A DNA stretch of 5,925 nt from an uncultured Gammaproteobacteria bacterium (lineage in GTDB: Bacteria > Pseudomonadota > Gammaproteobacteria > Acidiferrobacterales > CAJVXG01): the NCBI GenBank assembly GCA_913009215.1, contig CAJVXG010000096.1, forward strand, positions 1 to 5,925. The letters run 5' to 3'. The notes under the pieces were generated by a model, which was not told the DNA's origin, made no database searches, and saw only the letters and a list, made by a program, of their open reading frames with translations. Positions 1 to 4,995 of the stretch are shown piece after piece (positions within the stretch are counted from its first letter, which is position 1; every line of letters begins with the position of its first letter). The position numbers were made by a program, and so were the translations under genes.

Positions 1-264
1 ACGCACTCGGTGCAATTGCCCGGCGGCCAGGGCGCCAGTTCCGGTGGTCAGCGTGAGTTTGTGCCGGTATTGGCGCGCGCGGCGGTGGCGACCGGTGTTT
101 CCGGAATTTTTATGGAAACCCATCCGGATCCGGACAAGGCCATGAGCGATGGTCCCAATGCCTGGCCGCTGGATCGTATGGAGGCGTTGTTACAAATATT
201 GATGCAGCTGGATGCGAGCGTAAAACGTGCCGGCTTTGCTGAAGAAGAGTTGATGCAGAACTGA
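1..264 (+). CDS. kdsA: 3-deoxy-8-phosphooctulonate synthase (Kdo-8-phosphate synthase), C-terminal part
   Basis: Only the last 87 codons are present; the gene starts upstream of the window. KdsA condenses phosphoenolpyruvate with arabinose 5-phosphate to make Kdo 8-phosphate, the precursor of the Kdo sugar that joins lipid A to the LPS core; it acts in the cytoplasm. The visible part is highly characteristic: THSVQLPGGQG at the window start, then SSGGQREFVPVLARAA, then ETHPDPDKAMSDGPNAWPL, which holds the conserved His/Asp/Pro active-site segment near the end of the TIM barrel, and a helical C-terminus ending in LMQN. The frame is open from base 1, so the GTG at base 10 is an internal Val and not a start. 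The gene lies 66 bp upstream of eno on the same strand, the usual kdsA-eno order of many Gammaproteobacteria, so the two are probably co-transcribed. Identification is secure despite truncation. Confidence 0.96.
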   Translation, partial: THSVQLPGGQGASSGGQREFVPVLARAAVATGVSGIFMETHPDPDKAMSDGPNAWPLDRMEALLQILMQLDASVKRAGFAEEELMQN

Positions 265-330
265 TCCTGCAACACAGAAGACAAACAGTGTGAACCGCAT
301 TAAACCATCAGGAAAATAAAGAAGTAAGCA

Positions 331-1620
331 ATGACAGAAATTACCGCAGTAAAAGCCCGCGAGATACTGGATTCCCGCGGCAACCCGACCGTAGAAGCCG
401 ATGTCATACTGACTTCGGGTGCGATGGGTCGGGCCTCGGTACCGTCCGGGGTCTCTACAGGACAACTGGAAGCCATCGAGCTTCGCGATGGTGACAATAA
501 ACGTTATGGCGGCAAGGGCGTGACCAGGGCCGTGGCCAACGTCAATGGCGAAATTGCCAATGCCCTGAAGGGCATGGATGCCAGTGATCAGGAAACCGTG
601 GATGGTAAAATGATCGAGCTGGATGGCACGGAAAACAAGCAGCGTCTTGGCGCCAACGCCATTCTCGCCGTGTCACTGGCAACGGCCAAGGCGGCGGCGC
701 TGAGCGCGGGTCAGCCGCTGTATCAATATCTTTCCAGGGGCCGGAAAATGACCATCCCGGTGCCGATGATGAACATCATCAACGGCGGCGTTCATGCCGA
801 TAACAGTGTTGACCTGCAGGAGTTTATGATTCTGCCGGTCGGTGCGCCGACCTTTAGCGAGGCCCTGCGTATGGGCGCCGAAGTGTTTCATACCCTGAAA
901 GGTGTTTTGAAGAAAAAAGGAATGAATACCTCCGTGGGCGACGAGGGTGGTTTTGCGCCCGATCTCGGCTCCAATGAGGAGGCGATCCAGGTCATCCTCG
1001 AGGCCATTGGCGTTGCCGGCTATAACGCCGGGCAGGACATGTTTCTGGGTATAGACGCGGCCAGTTCGGAGTTCTATAGTGACGGCAAGTATCAGCTGGC
1101 ATCGGAAGGAAAAGCGCTGGAAGCGTTTGATTTTGCAGCCCTTCTGGAGCAATGGGTAAACCAATACCCGATCATCACCATCGAGGACGGCATGGCGGAA
1201 GACGACTGGGAAGGCTGGGACATTTTGACCCGACATCTGGGCAAGCGGGTGCAGTTGGTCGGCGATGATTTGTTTGTCACCAATACCAGAATTTTGCAAC
1301 AGGGTATCGACCGGGGTGTGGCCAATTCCATTTTGATCAAAGTGAACCAGATCGGCACCCTGACCGAAACTTTGGCGGCCATCAATATGGCGCGACAGGC
1401 CGGATACACCGCGGTGATTTCACACCGTTCCGGCGAGACCGAAGACACCACTATTGCCGATATCGCGGTGGCCACGGCCGTGGGGCAGATCAAGACTGGT
1501 TCGCTGTCGCGTTCCGATCGCGTTGCCAAATACAACCAGTTGCTGCGCATTGAAGAGGCACTGGGTTCGGAGGCCGTCTATGCCGGTCGTCAGGCCTTCA
1601 GCATCATGGCGGCGGCCTAG
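331..1620 (+). CDS. eno: Enolase (phosphopyruvate hydratase)
   Basis: Complete gene, 429 aa, close to the usual length of about 430. It interconverts 2-phosphoglycerate and phosphoenolpyruvate in glycolysis and, in many bacteria, also serves as a partner of the RNA degradosome. The N-terminal domain begins with VKAREILDSRGNPTVEADV. The barrel follows with the expected residues: His155 and Glu164 in NGGVHADNSVDLQEF, Glu205 in GDEGGFAP, metal ligands Asp242, Glu285 (TIEDGM) and Asp312 (VGDDLF), catalytic Lys337 in LIKVNQIG, and the substrate-binding HRSGETEDTT at 365-374. The mobile active-site loop reads SGVSTG where SGASTG is most common, a mild change that keeps the Ser. The ATG at 331 gives the correct enolase N-terminus. 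Its ribosome binding site is weak (an AAGAAG-like stretch), which fits translation within a kdsA-eno-ftsB operon. ftsB starts 14 bp downstream. Confidence 0.98.
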   Translation: MTEITAVKAREILDSRGNPTVEADVILTSGAMGRASVPSGVSTGQLEAIELRDGDNKRYGGKGVTRAVANVNGEIANALKGMDASDQETVDGKMIELDGTENKQRLGANAILAVSLATAKAAALSAGQPLYQYLSRGRKMTIPVPMMNIINGGVHADNSVDLQEFMILPVGAPTFSEALRMGAEVFHTLKGVLKKKGMNTSVGDEGGFAPDLGSNEEAIQVILEAIGVAGYNAGQDMFLGIDAASSEFYSDGKYQLASEGKALEAFDFAALLEQWVNQYPIITIEDGMAEDDWEGWDILTRHLGKRVQLVGDDLFVTNTRILQQGIDRGVANSILIKVNQIGTLTETLAAINMARQAGYTAVISHRSGETEDTTIADIAVATAVGQIKTGSLSRSDRVAKYNQLLRIEEALGSEAVYAGRQAFSIMAAA

Positions 1621-1634
1621 GGAACAGGGAAGGT

Positions 1635-1970
1635 ATGAGCAGGCGGCACACAAAACAGCATGCCCCACGCCGGATACCGTTCGATAAACTGTTCGTTTAT
1701 TTTTTAGTCAGTATTATCGTGCTGCTGCAATACCCGCTCTGGTTGGGCAGTGGCAGTGTGTTGCGCCTGTGGAACCTGGATCGACAAATCACGAAACAGA
1801 AAAAGGACAACGATTTGTTACATGCCCGCAATAAAATCCTCGAGGCCGAAGTGCAGGACCTGAAAAAAGGCAAGGCTGCGCTGGAAGAGCGCGCCCGCCT
1901 GGAGCTGGGTATGATCAAAAAAGGCGAGACCTTTTATCACATCGTCGATCGACGCAAGAAGAAAAAGTAA
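1635..1970 (+). CDS. ftsB: Cell division protein FtsB (septum formation initiator / DivIC family)
   Basis: The 111-aa protein fits FtsB, a bitopic inner-membrane protein that forms a complex with FtsL and FtsQ at the division septum and helps activate septal peptidoglycan synthesis. It has a basic cytoplasmic N-terminus (1-18), one transmembrane helix (about 19-37, containing LLQYPLWLG), a periplasmic coiled coil (about 46-86), and the family signature AALEERARLELGM at 81-93 followed by GETFYHIV at 97-104. E. coli FtsB (about 103 aa) begins nearly at the helix; this one has roughly 15 extra basic residues before it and a Lys/Arg tail. The ATG at 1635 has an AGGGA site four bases upstream and no better in-frame alternative. 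It follows eno by 14 bp, so it is surely in the same operon. ispD, which normally follows, is absent. Confidence 0.95.
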   Translation: MSRRHTKQHAPRRIPFDKLFVYFLVSIIVLLQYPLWLGSGSVLRLWNLDRQITKQKKDNDLLHARNKILEAEVQDLKKGKAALEERARLELGMIKKGETFYHIVDRRKKKK

Positions 1971-1979
1971 ATCGAGCAA

Positions 1980-1999
1980 GGGCCGGTTTTAGTTGGCCC
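1980..1999. terminator. Possible weak terminator hairpin between convergent ftsB and ankyrin genes
   Basis: GGGCC (1980-1984) can pair with GGCCC (1995-1999) around a 10-base loop, starting 10 bp after the ftsB stop and spanning the stop codon of the opposing ankyrin gene. On the + strand it is followed by CATGTTTTTG, so the T-run comes a few bases late. It is the only candidate end for the eno-ftsB transcript in the short convergent gap, but its stem is short, so Rho-dependent termination is equally possible. Confidence 0.35.
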
Positions 2000-2336
2000 C
2001 ATGTTTTTGCAGCAGTTTTATTGTAGCCTTGCGACTTTCTTGACTGGCATAATCCAGAGCTGTTTTCCCGCGATTGTCCCTGGCATGGATGTTGACGCCC
2101 TTGGCCAGCAGCAGCTTGACTATCTTGGTTTTCCCTTTAAAGGCTGCCGAATGCAAGGGCGTAGCATTCCATTTGTCCCTGGCATGGATATTAACGCTTT
2201 GAGACCGCAGGCGCTTGATCTGGGTGAGGTCACCTTCTTCGGCGGCCTTATGCAACGGTCCGGCAAACGCCGAAGTAAACGAGAATGAGAACAACAGGGC
2301 AATCAGTGTACAGCGTTTGAAATAAAGCAGGATCAT
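1989..2336 (-). CDS. Small exported ankyrin-repeat protein
   Basis: 115 aa. Residues 1-25 form a Sec-type signal peptide: a basic start (FKR), a hydrophobic core (LIALLFSFSF) and an AFA|GP cleavage site, so the mature protein of about 90 aa is likely periplasmic or secreted. The remainder is about three ankyrin repeats: 27-57 (GPLHKAAEEGDLTQIKRL), 58-90 (ATPLHSAAFKGKTKIVKLLL, a near-consensus repeat) and a shorter last repeat 91-115 (KTALDYASQ, ending LLQKHGAN). Ankyrin repeats bind protein partners; no catalytic domain is present, so the partner and the role cannot be read from the sequence. The segment VNIHARD occurs twice, 33 residues apart. The ATG at 2336 has a GGAGAG site with good spacing. 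The gene converges on ftsB and lies 158 bp downstream of the secreted-protein gene on the same strand. Confidence 0.88.
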   Translation of the reverse strand: MILLYFKRCTLIALLFSFSFTSAFAGPLHKAAEEGDLTQIKRLRSQSVNIHARDKWNATPLHSAAFKGKTKIVKLLLAKGVNIHARDNRGKTALDYASQESRKATIKLLQKHGAN

Positions 2337-2396
2337 GTGCTCTCCGTCTCAGGTCATTGAACGGTTACATTAACAGGCCGAGGGGTGCGTCGCTTT

Positions 2397-2484
2397 CCCG
2401 AGGTCAAAGTTTATATAAATAGCAGATAAATATCAGACGGGAAGAATTGTTTCTAATATTAACGGTAATTGCACTTTGACCGGG
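2397..2484. repeat. Inverted repeat framing an AT-rich intergenic segment
   Basis: GGTCAAAGT at 2402-2410 is the exact reverse complement of ACTTTGACC at 2473-2481. The match extends outward if a two-base bulge is allowed: CCCGAGGTCAAAGT on the left against ACTTTGACCGGG on the right. The roughly 60 bases between the arms are AT-rich and hold no ORF. The element sits in the gap between the secreted-protein gene and the ankyrin gene, both transcribed leftward. It could be a transcript-end structure, a paired binding site, or the remnant of a small inverted-repeat element; the sequence alone does not decide. No convincing T-tract terminator for the upstream gene is seen in this gap. Confidence 0.5.
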
Positions 2485-2494
2485 TGTTTAACAA

Positions 2495-3289
2495 CTAAAA
2501 TGAACTGCACTGAACCACCGCCGCAGTCGGGATGATACGACCGTTCACTACCGGGCCTACCGGGGTATAGGGTAGTACATAACCGGGTACCGGACCAGTG
2601 CCGTAGATGTTTTTCAGCTGTCTGCTCGCCAACCAGATATTAAAGCGTTGCATGAACCAGTCGGCGTACTGCCTGGTCGCCTTTTTGGCTGCCGGATCAT
2701 TCAGCAAGGCACTGTGATTAAGCAGAATCTGCCGCGCCAGAAAATTAGGGTTCAACAGCGCCTTGCTGCTACGACCGGTGGCCAGTGGGATCGGTATCGC
2801 CAATGTCGGTGGCGCCATGGGTCCGGGAAAGGCAGCGAAGCTTGGGAAGGCCGGATAGCTGATGGTATAAGATGCACTCCATTGCGACCACCCCTGCCAC
2901 AGTGCCATGGCATAGGCCCGGGCAATCTTTCTGTCTATCCCTTTGGCGATCATGAGCGACTTCATGAGATTGGAAAAATTCATCCCCTCCAGGGAATTCG
3001 GCGGGATAGAGAGTAAGCTTGCATTGATACTGCCCCGTTTGACCTTCGAGGTCTGACACCAATAACCAATGGCGGTGCGGGTTGCTGCCTTGGCTTCCTC
3101 ATTGACCTTGGCCCAGTTAACTACTGGTACACGCCGTGGCCCCCGGGGTCGAACCCGCAACCGTGTCGGGACAAGTTTTTTGGTTTGAGTAACCACCGGC
3201 CGGGATTTCCGGTCGATGGTCGTTGCGGCCTGTAGTGTTGTAGAAAAAACAAATACAACAAATAACGTTAATGTAAGCAAGTAGTGCAT
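2495..3289 (-). CDS. Secreted protein of unknown function, Trp-rich and Pro-rich
   Basis: 264 aa, family not recognised. Residues 1-21 look like a signal peptide (hydrophobic core LLTLTLFVVFVF, likely cleavage LQA|AT), predicting export. The mature protein starts with a strongly basic, Pro-containing stretch (27-55, including RLRVRPRGPRR). Then come a mostly helical part with YWCQTS (Cys78), the segment WQGWSQWSASY (131-141), a Pro/Phe/Ala-rich stretch (145-170), another predicted helical region (178-226) and a Gly/Pro-rich tail (GTGPVPGY, PVGPVVNG) ending with Cys261 three residues from the C-terminus. The only two Cys in the mature part could form a disulfide. No catalytic motif is visible. 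The ATG at 3289 has a GGA about eight bases upstream (GGAAAAATATA). The gene runs in the same direction as its neighbours, with gaps of 83 bp upstream and 158 bp downstream. Confidence 0.8.
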   Translation of the reverse strand: MHYLLTLTLFVVFVFSTTLQAATTIDRKSRPVVTQTKKLVPTRLRVRPRGPRRVPVVNWAKVNEEAKAATRTAIGYWCQTSKVKRGSINASLLSIPPNSLEGMNFSNLMKSLMIAKGIDRKIARAYAMALWQGWSQWSASYTISYPAFPSFAAFPGPMAPPTLAIPIPLATGRSSKALLNPNFLARQILLNHSALLNDPAAKKATRQYADWFMQRFNIWLASRQLKNIYGTGPVPGYVLPYTPVGPVVNGRIIPTAAVVQCSSF

Positions 3290-3315
3290 TATATTTTTCC
3301 AGATTGTACCAATAG

Positions 3316-3345
3316 TGAAGAAATAGTAAGCGGGATTCCACCCGC
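3316..3345 (-). terminator. Candidate intrinsic terminator of the heme-binding beta-barrel gene
   Basis: Read on the - strand, GCGGG and CCCGC form a five-base-pair GC stem (3341-3345 with 3330-3334) around a six-base loop, followed by TTACTATTTCTTC. It lies about 30 bp past the stop of the upstream gene (3373) and before the start of the secreted-protein gene, so it could separate the two transcription units. The T-tract is interrupted, so efficiency may be modest. Confidence 0.42.
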
Positions 3346-3372
3346 ACGCAACGGGTTATTTCCCCCCGGCTT

Positions 3373-3930
3373 TTATTGACGTATTAATTCATTCGCATCG
3401 CTGTGTTCAAACACCCGGCCGTAAATCTCCAGCATAGTCGTTTCTGAGTAGGATAGCCTGTCGTTTCCTGCCGTGACCCGATGATGGAATGCGGTGGTGC
3501 GGGCGTGCTGTTGCATAAAGGGTGACTGTATAATCTGCCAGTCTTTATTGTCTATCGCAGCAGAAACCTCAAGGATTACAGAGCCATCGTCCGCTTTTTC
3601 ATTGTTATAGCGGCCACCGGCAAGCACACTGACACCGCGCGGAATCGTCAGGGAATGCATAATGACGCTGTTTTTCGCATCCCACATCCAGTAACCGGTC
3701 TCATCGTGAAAGACCTTGTCGTTGGATTTGCGTTGCACGATTTGACGGTAATGCACCGCTGCCAGTACCTGCGACTCGGCATTGGTGACATCACCAATGG
3801 CAGTAAAGCTAATGGTTTCGTAGTAGGGGTTGTTCTCCGTATCGTCCGGCTCAGGCGCGATATCGACCCCTTTATCGCCTTTCCAGATACCAATCAGCTG
3901 TTTTAATGGACCATAATCTATGTCATTCAT
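3373..3930 (-). CDS. Heme-binding beta-barrel (FABP/nitrobindin-like) family protein
   Basis: 185 aa, cytoplasmic (no signal peptide). It matches the nitrobindin-like family of ten-stranded beta-barrels that bind heme. The family hallmark GxWxG appears near the N-terminus (LIGIWKGDKG, 12-21), followed by barrel strands with VFHDETGYWMWD (73-84), SLTIPRGVSVLAGG (93-106) and a conserved C-terminal strand pair LSYSETTMLEIYGRVFEHSDANEL (159-182). Characterised relatives bind ferric heme through a His and react with NO or peroxynitrite; several His are present (75, 92, 149, 150, 176), but I cannot say which is the heme ligand. Length and N-terminus fit the family. The start at 3930 lacks a recognisable ribosome binding site and lies just inside the end of a short overlapping ORF. 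The gene is divergent from the HIG1 gene. Function in this organism is inferred only from family membership. Confidence 0.82.
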   Translation of the reverse strand: MNDIDYGPLKQLIGIWKGDKGVDIAPEPDDTENNPYYETISFTAIGDVTNAESQVLAAVHYRQIVQRKSNDKVFHDETGYWMWDAKNSVIMHSLTIPRGVSVLAGGRYNNEKADDGSVILEVSAAIDNKDWQIIQSPFMQQHARTTAFHHRVTAGNDRLSYSETTMLEIYGRVFEHSDANELIRQ

Positions 3931-3966
3931 GTTGTTTTGATATTGTTTCCATCCGGGTGAAATAAA

Positions 3967-3999
3967 GCGCTATAGTTAAAAACGTTTTTTCTATATCGC
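3967..3999. promoter_or_regulatory. 33-nt near-perfect palindrome between divergent genes, possible operator or attenuator
   Basis: The dyad is centred on the 12-base palindrome AAAAACGTTTTT (3978-3989). It continues outward with TATAG (3971-3975) opposite CTATA (3991-3995) and GCG (3967-3969) opposite CGC (3997-3999), broken only by one mismatch and a short bulge. It lies 37 bp upstream of the beta-barrel gene's ATG and about 195 bp from the HIG1 gene's start. The lack of a loop is typical of a dimeric regulator's binding site. On the - strand the structure is followed by TTTATTTC, so an RNA hairpin acting as an attenuator is an alternative. No known regulator consensus was recognised. Confidence 0.45.
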
Positions 4000-4048
4000 A
4001 CTGTACCTGTTTAATCCTTTGTTTCCAGGGCCATGCAGGCATTTTCGT

Positions 4049-4076
4049 ATAATAGCTTTAATTGCGACCGGAACAA
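4049..4076 (-). promoter_or_regulatory. Candidate promoter for the heme-binding beta-barrel gene
   Basis: On the - strand, TTGTTC (4071-4076) and TATTAT (4049-4054) are 16 bases apart and could act as -35 and -10 boxes. The -10 is good and the -35 matches only in TTG. Transcription would begin near 4042, giving a leader of about 110 bases that contains the palindrome at 3967-3999. This is a pattern match only. Confidence 0.28.
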
Positions 4077-4123
4077 ACAACGGACTTTCTGCCCTGATTA
4101 TTTGATAGATTTCCTTTCATATA

Positions 4124-4155
4124 TTGACATGAATCAGTACCTTGTTTTCTTAAAT
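4124..4155 (+). promoter_or_regulatory. Candidate promoter for the HIG1-domain gene
   Basis: A perfect -35 hexamer TTGACA lies at 4124-4129. The -10 is poorer: TCTTAA (4148-4153, 18-base spacing) or TTAAAT (4150-4155, 20-base spacing). Transcription from here would give a leader of roughly 30 bases before the start codon at 4194. The surrounding sequence is AT-rich, as expected of a promoter. Confidence 0.38.
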
Positions 4156-4193
4156 GTGCTATTAAATTAGTAGTTAAAAGAGGGGAAATGATC

Positions 4194-4379
4194 ATGCTTA
4201 CTGCATTAATTATATTAGCCCTGATTGCAACCCTGATCTCGCTCGGCTGGGGTATTGGTTCCATGGCCCATGGAGGCAGTTTCGACGCCAAGCACAGTAG
4301 TCAATTCATGAATGCGCGAGTGATATTTCAGGGGCTAACCGTCATATTGCTGATAATCGCATTTTTTTATACGGCATAA
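4194..4379 (+). CDS. HIG1-domain small membrane protein
   Basis: 61 aa with two transmembrane helices (about 2-23 and 43-60) joined by a short polar loop, GGSFDAKHSSQFMNAR. The loop followed by RVIFQG fits the HIG1 (hypoxia-induced gene 1) domain, where a polar loop leads into an R-V-x-x-Q-G segment at the start of helix two. Eukaryotic relatives (Rcf1/HIGD) bind and modulate cytochrome c oxidase and respiratory supercomplexes; the role of bacterial single-domain forms is not well defined, so respiratory function here is inference. I choose the ATG at 4194, not 4188, because the AGAGGGG site ends eight bases before 4194 but only two before 4188. The protein then starts MLTALIIL, directly into the helix. 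It is a single-gene unit transcribed away from the beta-barrel gene. A DUF2909-type twin-transmembrane protein is the alternative, but the loop fits HIG1 better. Confidence 0.78.
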   Translation: MLTALIILALIATLISLGWGIGSMAHGGSFDAKHSSQFMNARVIFQGLTVILLIIAFFYTA

Positions 4380-4496
4380 ATACGACAGCAAGAGTGGCTG
4401 GAAATAGGGTATAGACCCTAAGCGGTGAGTCTTGGCAAAAGACCTGTCTCAAATTATTTAAGGACGATAAATTGGAGTCTGGTCATATTTCCTTTT

Positions 4497-4536
4497 AAAA
4501 TAAAAAAGAAACCAGCAAAAGGTTCTTTGCCCTTTT
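4497..4536 (-). terminator. Weak terminator candidate downstream of the microprotein gene
   Basis: On the - strand a six-base-pair stem AAAAGG/CCTTTT (4531-4536 with 4517-4522) around an eight-base loop is followed, after GCTGG, by a long T-rich tract with six consecutive T. It lies about 70 bp past the microprotein stop. The stem is AT-rich and the T-tract is offset, so the call is tentative. Confidence 0.25.
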
Positions 4537-4606
4537 ACACGGTAACCTGGATCTGTAATTCCTTGTTTAGTGATAACTTTGATCGTTATCAGTATTGCGC
4601 ATGTCC

Positions 4607-4705
4607 TTAGCCTGCAAGGGCCCGCCACAAGAGATAAACAAAAACAACTGCGAGAACAACCAGGATTAGATAGTTTGATTTTTTTTGTTCCTTTTGCATC
4701 GCCAT
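4607..4705 (-). CDS. Single-pass membrane microprotein (32 aa), hypothetical
   Basis: The ORF reads MAMQKEQKKSNY, then a hydrophobic helix LILVVLAVVFVYLLW (residues 13-27), then RALAG and a TAA stop. The layout is a short, charged, Lys-rich N-terminus followed by one transmembrane helix, typical of bacterial membrane microproteins; positive-inside logic places the N-terminus in the cytoplasm. The strongest support is the start context: GGAGGAG on the - strand (4712-4718) ends six bases before the ATG at 4705, one of the best ribosome binding sites in the window. A second in-frame ATG at codon 3 is less well spaced. No family was recognised and no function is claimed. It is isolated: the HIG1 gene converges on it from the left, and the alpha/beta hydrolase gene ends about 290 bp upstream on the same strand. 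Confidence 0.7.
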   Translation of the reverse strand: MAMQKEQKKSNYLILVVLAVVFVYLLWRALAG

Positions 4706-4745
4706 AAGTTACTCCTCCATGAATTAAACAAGAAAGCTAGATATC

Positions 4746-4774
4746 ATTGTAGACTTTTCTGGCATTGTTGTATC
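4746..4774 (-). promoter_or_regulatory. Candidate promoter for the microprotein gene
   Basis: On the - strand TACAAT (4746-4751) is a five-of-six match to the -10 box. Upstream, GATACA at 17-base spacing (4769-4774) is a poor -35. A start near 4740 would give a leader of about 35 bases carrying the GGAGGAG site. This is a pattern match only. Confidence 0.33.
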
Positions 4775-4995
4775 CAATTTAACTGAAAAACATCGTCTAA
4801 CATATCATTCATATCAATGCAGATTTATGATTTTTACCTGGAAGTAATCTTCATCAACGCAATTTATTTTTCTGATTGAAAGTATTGGGGCAATCACCTA
4901 ACGTGATTTCTTACACCAGGCATGTAACATATTGATATCGAAGGAGACTGGATTCCATTAAATATTTTGTGTGCAAATGTGTCCTAACCCAACTT

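Larger units (their letters stand above)
4380..4995. other. AT-rich intergenic stretch with small hairpins and one microprotein gene
   Basis: No long gene lies between the HIG1 gene and the alpha/beta hydrolase gene. Apart from the 32-aa ORF at 4607-4705, the stretch holds several short inverted repeats: TAGGGT/ACCCTA (4405-4410 with 4415-4420, four-base loop), AAAAGG/CCTTTT (4517-4522 with 4531-4536), TGATAAC/GTTATCA (4571-4577 with 4585-4591) and AATCAC/GTGATT (4892-4897 with 4903-4908). A tandem CATATCA pair sits at 4801-4816. None is followed by a clean T-run, so no firm terminator can be called for either flanking gene. From 4755 to 4995 I see no coding signal on either strand. Confidence 0.6.

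Noticed and set aside
673..1299. Long 208-codon - strand ORF inside eno
   Set aside because: Antisense shadow of a highly conserved enolase; no start context and no protein motif.
2001..2288. 95-codon + strand ORF opposite the ankyrin gene
   Set aside because: The - strand frame shows clear signal peptide and ankyrin repeats; the + strand frame is its antisense shadow.
4033..4170. 45-codon + strand ORF upstream of the HIG1 gene
   Set aside because: Poorly spaced GGG before the ATG, no recognisable motif or hydrophobic pattern, and the candidate HIG1 promoter lies inside it.
4425..4610. 61-codon + strand ORF with GTG start after the HIG1 gene
   Set aside because: No ribosome binding site, rare-start GTG, no family resemblance, AT-rich codons, and its end overlaps the much better supported - strand microprotein gene.
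4801..4816. Tandem CATATCA pair as a possible repeat array or CRISPR-like unit
   Set aside because: Only two 7-base copies two bases apart in AT-rich sequence; no further units or spacers.
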